Shown: piece after piece, positions 45,521 through 56,672 of the stretch
Position numbering within the stretch: the stretch's first letter is position 1
Layout of the letters: each line of letters starts with the position of its first letter
NCBI GenBank assembly: GCA_029532415.1
Contig: JAQOTA010000054.1
Span: 3,906,001-3,970,000 of the forward strand
From: Marasmius tenuissimus
Lineage: Eukaryota; Basidiomycota; Agaricomycetes; Agaricales; Marasmiaceae
Reading direction: 5' to 3'
DNA: 64,000 nt
Notes under the pieces: generated by a model
What the model was told of the DNA's origin: nothing
Database searches by the model: none
Seen by the model: only the letters and a program-made list of their open reading frames with translations
Position numbers and translations under genes: made by a program

Positions 45521-46347
45521 TGACGACGGCGTCCCACTCCGCTCTTGGCCCAGTGTTTCCATTCGTCAAGTAATCATCTAACAGGGGGAAACCCCGGCGT
45601 ACGTGGTGGTTAGATGCTGCGCGCGTGGCAACCCTTGATGGGTGGCTTGCTCCCGCCCAGGCTTGCCAGGATAAGCCTTGGTACCCGTGTGAATAGTGCG
45701 GTCTCCGAGGAACTCAAGCTTTTGTCGAAAGTCGTATCACTGAGAAGTACGTGCGCTCTTGTGATACTGATCGCGAAAGTGGCTTAGCTTACGGCCGTTA
45801 GACATGAACTTCAGTCCGTAACAGACGAGCATTGGGACTTCGGATTACTGGGTGCGATAGAGGATTTTGACCCGCCAAAACCTGTTAGGTTGATTCCAGC
45901 AGGAACTTTAGAACTACCGCTGAGCATGAACTGCTCGGATCTGTATGTGTGAGCCGTCCGTCTGCACAGATCGCTGTTTGCCAGGTTGTTATTCTCGATA
46001 TCCCTCTACTAGTTATACTCCTTTTTTATTTTCCCTCCTATACTACTCGTCCGTGTGCTTACTCTACACTAATATGATACCCGCAAGGACATCAATAAAT
46101 GGCACAAATTGGGATATGGAAACTAGAGTCTTCCATGAATGGTGGCAGTAACTTCATAAACGGTTAGTGGGCACCAGCAGTCGTCTGCGCCTCTCGTTTT
46201 GCTTGCTGACTCCCACTTCGTGCTAGTATGCTCCAGTAGAAGACCCCAGAAGGTCGGGGGCGGTAGCAAACTCAGTCGTCTGCCTAGCTACGGTGAGTCT
46301 GTAAGCGGGAAAGTCGTCAACGTCGGAGACGCGATTCTGACCATGGC
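45521..46347. other. Intergenic stretch, possible tail of the F-box remnant
   Basis: Short frames only. The area near 45810-45930 may still derive from the decayed F-box gene, but it cannot be assigned. Confidence 0.35.
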
Positions 46348-46800
46348 TATTCCAAGTCCGACGCCCATTCTCCGACTTTGACTCAAGAGTCTAGACCCAC
46401 CTAACTGTTGACCCGCAGGTACTGGCGCAGTCGAGTCACGGTGCTGCTACTGGCGGTGTAGGCATCGTTAGTGATCTACACCCGACGCCCGTACCCCTAC
46501 TTACAGCCTACTACCCGCTTGACCCCTGGCCCGGCTGTCGTTTTATGCTCTGATGCAGGGCAAATATAGAGTTCAGCTCAGCTCGGGTATTTTTGCGATA
46601 GTCAATCATCCGTCCATACTGACTAGTAGCTATTTAAATCCGTCATAACACTCCCGTTATGTTTGTTTTCCCCAACAATCCGCAACGGGCTACCGCCTTT
46701 TGGTCTTCTTTCCTTGATTAGTTCCTGGGCAAACTTAAACTTACGATGTTGACCCCGTGCAGCCGCTGGTTGTTAGCTTATCAGATAGGGGAATTTACGG
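46348..46800 (+). repeat. Dispersed ~450-bp repeat, copy 2
   Basis: Direct copy of 36400-36855. The conserved blocks listed there reappear with about one change per 8-10 bases by eye. Part of it (46574-46678) is also repeated in inverted orientation at 47441-47541. Confidence 0.7.
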
Positions 46801-47541
46801 TATTTTTCAAACATCAATTTTTGTGCTGATTCTGAGTTTTGATTTGAGATGAAAGTCGACGAAAATAAAATCATGCATTTCATGGATATTTCGAGCCAAT
46901 TTCCCGTTCTGGTTTTGGGACTTCTCAGAACACGGCAGGGCTTAGTCTGGGTTTGAAAAGTATCCAGATCATCTTTGTATATCCCCTCATGCCGCAACAA
47001 CCTTCCTTCCTTGTCACAGGCCTACTCCACAAAAATGATGACACCTGGCATTCGGGGCACCAGCCATTAGTGAACCAAAAGGTCGCGGCCCTCAGTCGCA
47101 CTGCTGTATGTACAAGCTATGGGCTTGCCATCGGCCAAGACGGAAAGGCTCAAGCAAACGAGTGCCCCACAGTGCGAAGCCCAGTTGATCCGCTGCCAAC
47201 CCGCCCGGTCAGTGTACCGAGAACTTGAAACCGACTAAAATAAGCTATCCCCCGTGAGTTCCTCATTTTGAATCACATTTCGAGCTCAGTTCGATTTTTT
47301 TTGGGTCCAAATCAAACGTGAAATTAGCTCGAAATCAGCTCGAAATCAACATGTTGCTGTGAATTCCCTGACAAGCTCGTTACCAGCGACCGCACGGGGT
47401 TAACGTTCGATGTGGCGTAAGGTCTGCCCAGGAACAGTGGGGAAACCCGAAAACGAACATAACGGGAGTGACATGACGGATTGAATCAGCCACTAGTTGG
47501 TATGGACGGATGATTGACTATCGCAAAAATACCCAAGCTGA
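46574..47541. mobile_element. ~970-bp segment bounded by ~100-bp inverted repeats
   Basis: The left arm begins TTCAGCT and runs GGGTATTTTTGCGATAGTCA, ATCATCCGTCCATAC, CACTCCCGTTATGTT-GTTTTC. The right arm is its inverted counterpart. The interior has no transposase: the longest frame (46953-47228) is motif-free. This could be a non-autonomous transposon or two inverted repeat insertions. Confidence 0.45.
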
Positions 47542-47645
47542 ATGAATTCCCCTAATGGCGTCCGAGTAGGTTTCACCTCTCACTGCAGTCGCCTCCTTGC
47601 CATCTCTACTTACACTGCCAGGTCTAGGAATAGAGGCCGAGTGTG

Positions 47646-47654
47646 TTTATAAAG
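47646..47654 (+). promoter_or_regulatory. TATA box of the GMC oxidoreductase gene
   Basis: TTTATAAAG about 60 bp upstream of the ATG at 47710. Confidence 0.5.
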
Positions 47655-47709
47655 CCCTCAATGGACCGTGTTGGACTCTACTCAACTCACTCTCCAGCCC
47701 GACGTTAGC

Positions 47710-49993
47710 ATGCGATATCTTTGGCTTCCCACTATCATCTTCTCCTTGGGAGCGCCCGCATCGTGCAAGCTCTTCAACTCGATGAACGAACTCCCGAGTG
47801 ATGCCTATGATTTTGTCATAGTTGGTGGTAAGTCTTGCCAAATTTCTCAGAGATTTAGACTGCTATATCTTACACGACATGATCGTTAGGTGGAACAGCA
47901 GGAAGTGTGCTCGCGAACCGACTTACAGAGGATTCAAACACAAAAGTCCTCGTCGTAGAGGCAGGTATCAAGTCAGTCAAAGCGACCCGATCATTGTTGT
48001 CTTTCTAAATATGTCTATCGAAACAGCAATGCGAACGTTCAAGACTTGATCGTACCATTTATGGGACCCAGCGCACTCGGAAGTGCTGCTGACTGGAACT
48101 TCACTATGATCCCTCAGCGTGGATTGTTCAACAGGACCTTCCCTCTTTCTCAAGGACATGTATTGGGAGGCAGTAGCAGTATCAGTACGTCCGAGACCCA
48201 CTCCGCTCGGCTTGATGGCTCATTGAGCATTTCTTCTGTCTAGACTATATGACTTGGAATAGAGGCTCCAACGATGTATGGGACAACTTTGCCAGACTCA
48301 GTGGTGATCCTGGCTGGTCTTGGGAGTCCGTCGAGAAGTATAATCGCAAGGTACGCGTGCTTAACAAGTATGCAAGAATGACGTTGACGTAGCACGCTCG
48401 TAGACATCTCGTTTGACACCACCTCAAGACGGCCATAACACGACTGGGCAGGTTATTCCGGAAGCACATGGGAATGGCGAGGTCTTATTAAGTCTTCCGG
48501 GCCTTCCAACGGACCTCGATCCAATCGTGACCGATTCCGCAAAAGCACTCGGGAAATACAATCAAGACTTCAACGCGGGCGACATGATTGGGTTTGGTAT
48601 GCTTGTGGTCGTGATTCTACGTACCTTTATCTGTGCTCATTACACGTCTTCTTTAGGCTGGGTCCAGAACGCGATTGGAAATGGAGAGAGAAGTAGTGCC
48701 GCTACAGCCTATCTCACCCCGGCTCTCGAGCGTCCCAACCTCGACGTCGTTATCAATTCACGAGCAACAAAGGTCTTTGCATCGCAACCCTCTCTTGACG
48801 GAGAGCCAGTGATCGACACTGTTCAGATCGCACAGAGTGAAAATGGTACATGCAGATTGCTCTCTCGCCCACCGAGCGACTACTTACCTGCTCTCCGTTG
48901 TTTAGGACCCCTTTTCAATGTCACCGCTTCTCGGGAGGTGATTCTGAGTGCTGGACCTTTTAAAACACCCCAACTTCTACTCCTGTCTGGCATCGGACCC
49001 AAGGATGAACTCTCCAAGCTCGAGATACCCGTTATTTTGGATTCTCCGGATGTCGGGAAACACCTCGCCGACCATCCTCTTGTGACTGTCTACTATGAAG
49101 TCAACTCGAACACCAGCTTTGACCCCGTGCTGCGGTCCGAGAGCACGATGATGCCGCCGTTACTCGAGCAGTGGGGGTCGAACAGAACTGGGTTGATGGC
49201 GGGCCCGGCGACAGGAGGTACAGCTGCATACCTGAAGAATCCACCAGGTTTCTTATCTGGTCAAGACCCTTCGAGCGGGCCTCGAAGTGGCAATATTGAA
49301 ATGATCTTTGTTGTACGTGCATCGAAACCTCCATCGTTCACTCCAAGATTGATCCCGTCCCCCAGAATGGATTCGCGGCATCGGGATCGGTCCCATTTCC
49401 CTCCACCGGCCGCTTTTTAACCGTGGTCACTGCTGTCGTGTCTCCGACTTCTCGTAAGTTCTCTGTTCATCTCGCTGCCGGATCGAGTGTTGAAGTGATT
49501 GTCACAGGGGGAACCGTTGCCCTCAAATCAACGAATCCTTTCGACATTCCCGTTATAGATCCCGGGCTATACACCACCGAATTTGACATAAAGACAATGG
49601 TTCAGGCAATAAAGACTGTTGACGAGGTTGTTCACGAGCCCAGATGGAACGGATACATCGAAAGGCCACTGGTGCAATTCGAGAACGACCAGGACAGGGA
49701 AAACTACGTCAGAAACAACTCGGCCACCGTCAATCATCCTTGTGGTACTGCGCGAATGGGCCCTGGTGGTGTAAACGATGGAGTCGTTGACTCGAGTCTG
49801 CGAGTCAAGGGCGTGAAAGGGTTGAGGGTAGTCGATGCCTCGGTAATCGTGAGTCTGCCATAACTCACCTCTCACGCTTCGTCGCTTATACTGTTTTTCC
49901 CTTCATTAGCCTCAAATACCTGAAACTCACCTACAGGCTGTCGTATACATCATAGCAGAGCGGGCGTCCGATCTCATCAAATCTCAACAATAA
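47710..49993 (+). CDS. Secreted GMC oxidoreductase, aryl-alcohol-oxidase-like
   Basis: Complete FAD-dependent alcohol oxidase, probably extracellular and H2O2-producing. The start at 47710 gives the signal sequence MRYLWLPTIIFSLGAPASC. The FAD loop VIVGGGTAGSVLANRL spans an intron. Next are LSQGHVLGGSSSINYMTWNR (second GMC signature), WVQNAIGNGERSSAATAYL and REVILSAGPFKTPQLLLLSG. The C-terminal domain has NPFDIPVIDPGLYTTEFDI. The catalytic motif NHPCGTARMG supplies the conserved His, and after the last intron PQIPETHLQAVVYIIAERA carries the second active-site His/Asn position. The protein ends LIKSQQ. About ten introns are present and all join in frame. The left-edge GMC gene is a separate, diverged relative. 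Confidence 0.88.
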
Positions 49994-50177
49994 TACAACA
50001 CGTCCTTCGTTCATTCAAATATTTAAGTTTCAAATTTCTCCGTTATTGATTCTAATCTAGTGTACTCACGTTGACCGATAATTAATTGTAACCGTTGCTG
50101 GCAGATAAATGGAGCCACTAAACTTAAAGTACCTACGGACCTATCCTACAATTGCTCAATTTACCCAATTCTGGCAG

Positions 50178-51662
50178 TCAATCATTCCGCACATCTGCGA
50201 ACGCAAGCCCGTCGTTACAAAACTTTCTGAAACGCGCCTGCATGGCTTTGTCTTTGAACGAGAAGTGCTTTTGACCTCGAACAACAAACTCTTGTAGGCG
50301 AGAAATGGTGCTCGGAAGATGATCTATGTTTCTGCGCGAAGAGAGCATGTCCATCAGCGCAGTGACCGCGTCGCCGTCGTCGAATTGTACTGTTGAGAGG
50401 GTGAGGGACGCAAGGTTGGGCAAGACGACCTTGTTCATCATCTTTTCTGCCGGTGAGGGATATAGTAGAGCCCGGGCGACTGTTGCTCCTGTAGTCAGGC
50501 CCGACGAGATAGTATCAACAATCCCGAGGAACATCAGGGTTCGTACGCTCTGTAGCCGCTCATCATTGAGGAGAACGGATAGTGCTACCGGAGACATGCA
50601 ACCATCGATGAAGCCAAACTCCTCCAGCTGACATTGGGATCGATCGAGGAAGGCAAAGAGGGCGGAGGGATCCTGGAAGTCGGAGTCGATTTGTAGGTTC
50701 CGGAGAGCCGGCAATCTGAGAGCACCGAACATTTGTCCCAATATGTCTCTATTTTCACCATCTGCGTCAATCAAAATCAAAGTGTGGAGGTGAGGGAGTG
50801 GGATGGGCGTTCCATCAAAGGGAATAAACTCCCAATTGACCTCCAGTGAACAATGCTGTACGTTCGTTAAGAGAGGAAGGGTGTCGTATAAGGAACAGTG
50901 GGTTAATCGCCACCCTGAGTCCTCACTAAGCTGCTCCGCCGTAAAATGGGTGATCTGCGGCCATGGAAGTGCAGAGAGAAGGCGGAAGGCTTTACAATCC
51001 CCGGAAAGGGTAAGATGGCGGAGCTTTCTGGCATCTTTCAAAGAATCGGGAAATATCCGCGATGGCCTTAATTCGTCATGAAAGGCCCAGAGGTCGTCCT
51101 TGAAATGTAAACAAAGGGAGAACAGCTCGGGGAAGGCCATTTCGTGCTTTGTGAGCTTCGCAAAACCGTGGGTATAGGCACTGAGATACGCTTTACGCCA
51201 TCGAGCTGACTTTGCGCATGCAAGTCCGAGAACTGCCAGCTCTACACTTCCTTCATAAGTTCGAAATTCGCGCCAAAAGATGGTGAGCGGTTGGTTCCGG
51301 CACCGTTTCAGTTGCAAGGCGATTTCGTGCCTCCCCTTTCGCCTTCCGCCGTTCTGTCTATGATTCAAGTCCACAAAGGTCCAAATATGAGAGAGTGATA
51401 AAACCAAGTTTCTCCAGCGAGAGCAAACTTGACTCAGAATCCACGGGGAACCAGTGATGTCGTTTTTCGGAGGCAATTCAGATGAAAAACCTCGCCTGCT
51501 GTTGTGTTTCTCTAGACGATGTTGAGCCTCTTCTACACATATTATTTCGATGATCTTGATCAAAGTCTCGTTCGGCAGACGATGAATAAAAACTGTCGAT
51601 TCGGTCTGTTGAGTGATTGAGCGATTTGATGTCAGGAGAGAAGGTAAGAGTACGGCCGCCAC
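50178..51662 (-). CDS. F-box/leucine-rich protein, single long exon
   Basis: Substrate-recruiting subunit of an SCF-type ubiquitin ligase, by family. The F-box reads FIHRLPNETLIKIIEIIC followed by SPWILSQVCSRWRNLVLSLS, then HIWTFVDLNHRQNG. The rest is a long Leu-rich region (RHLTLSGDCKAFRLLSALPW, LPHLHTLILIDADGENRDIL, LRLPALRNLQIDSD) typical of mushroom F-box/LRR-like proteins, ending ALAFADVRND. The frame is open for about 490 codons without introns. No ATG lies in frame upstream of the F-box: the frame opens at a GTG, with an in-frame TGA about 40 bp further up. The true start is therefore probably in a short upstream exon, and the 51662 boundary is uncertain. Confidence 0.8.
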   Translation of the reverse strand: MAAVLLPSLLTSNRSITQQTESTVFIHRLPNETLIKIIEIICVEEAQHRLEKHNSRRGFSSELPPKNDITGSPWILSQVCSRWRNLVLSLSHIWTFVDLNHRQNGGRRKGRHEIALQLKRCRNQPLTIFWREFRTYEGSVELAVLGLACAKSARWRKAYLSAYTHGFAKLTKHEMAFPELFSLCLHFKDDLWAFHDELRPSRIFPDSLKDARKLRHLTLSGDCKAFRLLSALPWPQITHFTAEQLSEDSGWRLTHCSLYDTLPLLTNVQHCSLEVNWEFIPFDGTPIPLPHLHTLILIDADGENRDILGQMFGALRLPALRNLQIDSDFQDPSALFAFLDRSQCQLEEFGFIDGCMSPVALSVLLNDERLQSVRTLMFLGIVDTISSGLTTGATVARALLYPSPAEKMMNKVVLPNLASLTLSTVQFDDGDAVTALMDMLSSRRNIDHLPSTISRLQEFVVRGQKHFSFKDKAMQARFRKFCNDGLAFADVRND

Positions 51663-52509
51663 GAGGAGGTTAGTTTCAACGAACCATTTTCAGCAAGATC
51701 GTCTTTCTATTCTACCTTCTGGAGCTCCAAGTTGGCGTTTTGTAAAACGTTGTAACACTGACAGTGGTGGCAGCGACGAAGGACTGAGCGAAGGACTCCG
51801 ACGGATTGGACGGTGTATCATCCGAAACAGCTGGGAATAAATTTCCATTTCATCGGTGCCCCAGAGCACTGCCACGGGCGCCAAAACCCCTCTCTTGATG
51901 ACCTTGTCTTCTCCTGTTTTTTCCAGTTCTTTCCCTCCATCCTACGCGATCTCTATATTTCGAATCATCGACAAAAAATTGCACGAAAAATTATGGGGTG
52001 ACAGACACGACATATCATGCATTACCCCGCGTCTCAGGGCTGGACCGGGGGCTCAGACGATTCACGTGCCCTCAAACCTCAGACAAGGACTGGAGTATCA
52101 TGTCAACGACTTTTGAAGCTTCGGCATAAGGCGATTGTGCCCAGGATACACGTACAAGTCAAGATGTAAACTCGATGCACAGGCCGAGGCAACATGAAAG
52201 AACCGCTGTCGGGAAAGGATCCAGTGGACAAACCATGGAAAACAAGGAGAGAGAGAGATCTCATCGCTTGCAAGTTACGATTAGGCGGGTTTTTTTGCTT
52301 GGGGTAATACGAAGGTCTCAGCGTTTCTCACCTTTTGCTTGGACATATTATTGCGATCCGTTACTTACGTGTTTTCACTTCACTAGCCAAGTCTCCAGAT
52401 GTCAAGTTACGGCCAAAGCAGAATTTTTTACGGCCCACAGACCGCGGTTGTGTCCACCCTGTACTTGAAAACAACAGAGCAGAAAAGACACTCATTCATG
52501 AAAGCTTCC
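51663..52509. other. Intergenic stretch, nothing recognised
   Basis: Upstream of the F-box gene and downstream of the nitrilase pseudogene. Only short frames are present. Confidence 0.4.
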
Positions 52510-53918
52510 TCAGTCGTCGACCAGCTGTGGAATCTTGAACAATAGACCGTTATACTCCTCTTCCTTCTTACATTGCTGGCGGACTAGAGGGTTGATGGGA
52601 CTATTGACGTGAAGCGACAGGAGATCGGGGCGTGAGCTAAGAGTGCGGAACATCAGCTTCGAGAGAAAGGTGAACGATAACAAGACGTACTAGTGTCCCA
52701 CTGAGTCCACGACTAGCTTCGCCATTAGAAGATCATCGAGATTGATATCGGCATACAAAATCCCTTCCTCCATCGGGGACAAGGTCTGGACGAGGTCCCT
52801 TCCGTCAGGACCATAGATAGCAGCAAGTCCTCCGCCTTCCTGTTGTCGCGGGTATTGAACGCAGTTGGTTTCGACGTAGTAAGCGAATGAGATGACTTTT
52901 TACCTTTGCATCCATCGCACTCCCTTGAATCCTTCGCCCAAGCTCAATCATCATTTGTAGCGCCCAGAAGTAGTGACTTAGGCTCACTCACACAGCGCCG
53001 CATTTTCGGGTCTGATTACTCGCGTGCTTGATATCCCTCTATCGCCATGTACCTCGTCGCAGTAACCTGGAATTCCGCGGAAAATTGAGGCGGATAACCG
53101 GTCGCAAGGGGGTCTGCAAAGAGTCAGCTGACGACATGGATTTCAACGCCTTGAGCGTAGTGGTGAAAACGAAGGAGCGGTTGGAGGTGCTCCCTACGTG
53201 TTGCACAAAGTTGTGGGTGTGAGCTGACCATACAACTTCAAAGGAAGTCCAAAAGTACGACTCACCAACAGTTAAAGCATTCAATTATCGCCCCTTCTGG
53301 CCCTTTAACGGGAGCATTGAGAGAGTCCGCTTCGATTTCATTTCACACAATCAGACTTGGAGCAGAGTCATCCCAGGAAAAGACTCGCCAGGGCCGTCGC
53401 CCCAAACCGTGCGTTCGTGCCCGGTCGCTTTCAGCTTGGCGGTGTAAGACAACTTCTCTAGATGGGTTGATGATACTTTGCGCGCAATACATGCTCTCCC
53501 CATCTCGTTCTACGACTCTTACAACAACCCTGTCAAAAGAAGATGAGTCGCGACGCGTACGAGCATCGAACAATCAAGTTGCAGTAACGTACCAAATTTT
53601 GGCTTCTTTGATACCCCTCATGAGTTCCTGATATTGCGGGGACTTGACGCTCAGACAGGACTTCAAGTATTTGGTAAGGAATACCGGGTCGTATGCACCC
53701 GACCAAGTACGCATTGGGTAGCCAGGGATAAATGCTTCTGGGAGTTCGATAAGTTGTGCCGTTGGAAGAGGCTTCTTTGGCCAAGGTAATGACCCTGTCA
53801 ATGCAGCCGTCGAGGTCAAACCAGACGGGCTCCGCTTGTACAGCCGCAACTCCGAGGGGGAAGAGCAATCTGGTACCATGTCAGGCGGTGACAGCTTAGG
53901 AGAAAAACCTCACTTCAT
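52510..53918 (-). pseudogene. Nitrilase pseudogene, tandem copy of the gene at 54389-55832
   Basis: Collinear with the intact nitrilase, including the terminal exon (SRPDLLSLHVNSPINPLVRQ ... IPQLVDD) and its stop. Defects seen: the intron-1 acceptor CTCAG|A has become CTCGGA; two bases are missing after EASSNG, so VAAVQAEPVWFDLDGCIDRV and LIELPEAFIPGYPMRTWSG lie in different frames; and one base is missing after VVLHR, which shifts the KLKATGHER stretch holding the catalytic Lys. The Cys block (AIIECFNCW) and GGLAAIYGPDGRDLVQTL remain readable. The start (53918) matches the intact gene's ATG-AA mini-exon. A product is not expected. Confidence 0.85.
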
Positions 53919-54037
53919 TTTTTCTGGGTGCCGTTGTCGAGGGGTGAGTGGGTGCTGGGACGTGGTATTCAAACTGCGTCGAAGCTGGACAGGTCTCCCT
54001 CTTATACACTACGAATGTAGCGGATTACCGAGATAAG

Positions 54038-54076
54038 GGAGGGAGAAATTCCATTGGCAATGGAATTTCTCCCTCC
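54038..54076. repeat. 39-bp near-perfect palindrome (19-bp arms) upstream of the nitrilase pseudogene
   Basis: GGAGGGAGAAATTCCATTG, one spacer G, then its exact reverse complement. It lies about 120 bp upstream of the pseudogene start. The aligned upstream region of the intact copy lacks it, so it is an insertion or a local inversion-duplication. Confidence 0.8.
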
Positions 54077-54388
54077 AGTGAAGACACGGTTGGGTCAACT
54101 GATACCAAGATAAACGTTCAGCATGGCCCAGCCTACTGACATTGCATTGAAATATGTGCCAGGGACACGACACGAACTTCGAAGATTCCTACGAACTCCC
54201 TTATCAGATACACGTTCCATCCTCCCCGCAAGGTTACGATCTGGGATTCCCTACTCTCGAGTCCCAATGGTCCTTAGCCGAGTTTCGGGCGAGTAAGAAA
54301 CGTAATTCACGGTGCGCGGACCTTGTTTGTATTCGTACTTTACAAATAACATACTTGGCAGAAGAGATATTTGACAGTGAGGGCGTTC

Positions 54389-55832
54389 TCAGTCGTCGAC
54401 CAACTGTGGGATCTTGGACAACAGACTGTACTCTTCCTCCTTCTTTCCATGCTGGCGAACCAGAGGGTTGATGGGAGTATTGATATGAAGCGAGAGGAGA
54501 TCGGGGCGCGAGCTACAGGAACGGAACGTCAGCTTCGAGAGGAAGACAAACGACAACTTGAACGACAACATACTAGTGTCCCACTGGATCCACCATTAGT
54601 TTCGCCGTAAGGAGGTCGTCGAGATCAATGTCAGCATACAAAATGCCCTCCTCCATCGCAGGTAAGGTTTGGACGAGGTCTCTTCCATCAGGACCGTAGA
54701 TAGCAGCAAACCCTCCACCTTCCTGTTGTCGAGGGTAGATGTGGTAAGTTCCGACGTCAGAAGCGAGGCGGACAGCTTTTTTACCTTGGCATCGAACGGC
54801 GTCCCTAGGGTTCTGTAGGCCCCCGGGTCAGTCATCGTTTTCAGCATCCAAGGTGGTGATGACTTACCCGCATAACGCCGCATTCTCGGGCTTGATTACC
54901 TGGGTGCTCGATATCACGAAAAGCGGTCCTTCCATCGCCATGTACTTTGTCGCGGTGACCTGGAAATCTGAAGAGAACTGAGACGGATAGCCGGTCAACT
55001 GAGGCGGATAACCAGTCGCAACCGGGTCTGCGAAGGGCCAGCTGGCGACGTGAATCTGAACTCCCTGTGCATAATGATGGAAACGAAGGAGAGGTTGGAG
55101 ATGTTCCCTGCGCATTGCATGATATTCCACGTTATGAGCCGGACTTCGGGGAACTAAAGATAAGGCTCACCAGCAGTTGAAACATCCGATTATCGCCCCT
55201 TCCGGACCTTTGACGGAAGTCTTGAGGGAGTCAGCTATAATTCCAGAACGAGCAAGGTTATCCGAGAAGCTCAAAGCAGTGATCTCAACTTGGAGTGACT
55301 TGCCAGGGCCGTCACCCCAGAACGTGCGTTCGTGCCCGGTCGCTTTCAGCTTGCGGCGGTGCAGAACGACCTCTCCAAAGGGATTAATGATACTTTGCGC
55401 ACAATACATGCTCTCCCCGTCACGCTCGACGAATCCCACGACAGCCCTATCGAGTGAATTGAGTCGGGAAACGTATGGGTACCGACCAAACGTTAGAATG
55501 CGTACCAGATGTTGGCTTCTTTGATGCCTTTCAAGAGCTTCTGATATTGTGGGGATTTGACGCTCAAACAGGACTTCAAGTACTTCGTAAAGAACACGGG
55601 GTCGAATGCACCTGACCAAGTTCGCATTGGGTAACCAGGGATGAATGCCTCTGGGAGTCCGATGAGTTGTGCGCCGTTGGAAGAGGCCTCTTTGGCCAAG
55701 GCGATAACCTTGTCGACGCCGCCGTCGAGGTCAAACCAGGCGGGTTCCGCTTGTACAGCAGCGACTCTGAGGATAGAACGAGTGGGACCGGTGTTAGAGT
55801 GGAGAAAGCCTGGGAGGATGAGCTCACTTCAT
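54389..55832 (-). CDS. Nitrilase (carbon-nitrogen hydrolase family)
   Basis: Hydrolyses organic nitriles, or cyanide, to acids or amides in this family. The first exon codes only Met and part of Lys (ATG AA at 55832), then VAAVQAEPAWFDLDGGVDKV. The catalytic triad is present: Glu in LIGLPEAFIPGYPMRTW, Lys in HRRKLKATGHERTFWGDG, and Cys in IGCFNCW followed by EHLQPLLRFHHYAQG. Then QIHVASWPFADPVATG, QVTATKYMAMEGPLFVIS, GGGFAAIYGPDGRDLVQTLP, and the last exon SRPDLLSLHINTPINPLVRQ ending IPQLVDD. No signal peptide, so cytosolic. A TTTTATAC-type TATA box lies about 95 bp upstream. Nitrilase versus cyanide hydratase cannot be separated from sequence alone. Confidence 0.9.
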
Positions 55833-55923
55833 TGTTTCCTTCGGAAGTTCGTCAATGGTCAAGGTGTTGAGAGATGGGTACAGGATGATAAAAAGCCCGA
55901 CTTCGAAGCCAAGCAGGGCTCCC

Positions 55924-55931
55924 TTTTATAC
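55924..55931 (-). promoter_or_regulatory. TATA box of the nitrilase gene
   Basis: GTATAAAA on the minus strand about 95 bp before the ATG. The pseudogene copy keeps a similar CTTATAC at about the same distance. Confidence 0.5.
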
Positions 55932-55932
55932 A

Positions 55933-56672
55933 ACAAGAGTGCAGCGTCGGATGGCCCCGTGATAAGAGAAGGAGACCATTAGAGAGATAATTCGGTCAAC
56001 TGACACAGCGAACAGCAAGATAAACGTCCGGCGTGACCCCGCTAGATGTAATTTGCAGTGAAATTTGAGCTAGTAACGCGACGAAATGGACCGCCGCAAC
56101 TCCCTTATCAGAGACTTACTCCCTCAATGTCTGGAGCCCGCCCTGCAAGCTCCCGATCTTCTACATGGATTTGCTTCCTTCCGAACCCGATGAACCTTGG
56201 GTTACCCTTTTGTCAACAGCTTAGCATGTTAGAGGCGGAATGAACGGAAGAAACATGATAAAGACGCGCTGCGCGCCCCCGTCAAATTCTGGTTATTCGT
56301 CAAGTCGTTGTCTTCCGAAGCTGGCTCTCGCTGGTGATGGCTCAGCCATGCGGCCTAGTGCCGATGATTTGAGGAGAAGTCACTGCGTTGGTTCAACGAG
56401 GGTATATGCATTTAGACCCATCCGCTAAAACTGAAGGGTAAGTAACAGTCTGAATATGAGAAAAAACTCACCACGTCCTTGCCTATGTCGAGGTTAACAA
56501 CAAAGACGGCGTCGACCCCTGTCGACCTTGTCGAATCGGGACTCTCACCTAATGACGGCATTGGTTGTTGACCGGCCCGGGACAAATGCCTGCCGGAAAT
56601 GTCTGATAATGTGCCATTGCGCAATCGGTGAGCTCAGAGCAGGTTGTTCTGCAACCACCACTATCGACCACT
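55933..56672. other. Divergent intergenic region between nitrilase and aldo-keto reductase
   Basis: The nitrilase-proximal ~300 bp match the upstream region of the pseudogene copy, for example CAAGATAAACGT and GAACTCCCTTATCAGA-ACA there versus CAACTCCCTTATCAGAGACT here. Beyond that nothing was recognised. Confidence 0.5.

Noticed and set aside
46953..47228. ORF inside the inverted-repeat segment as a transposase
   Set aside because: It is only 91 codons with no DDE, helix-turn-helix or zinc motif.
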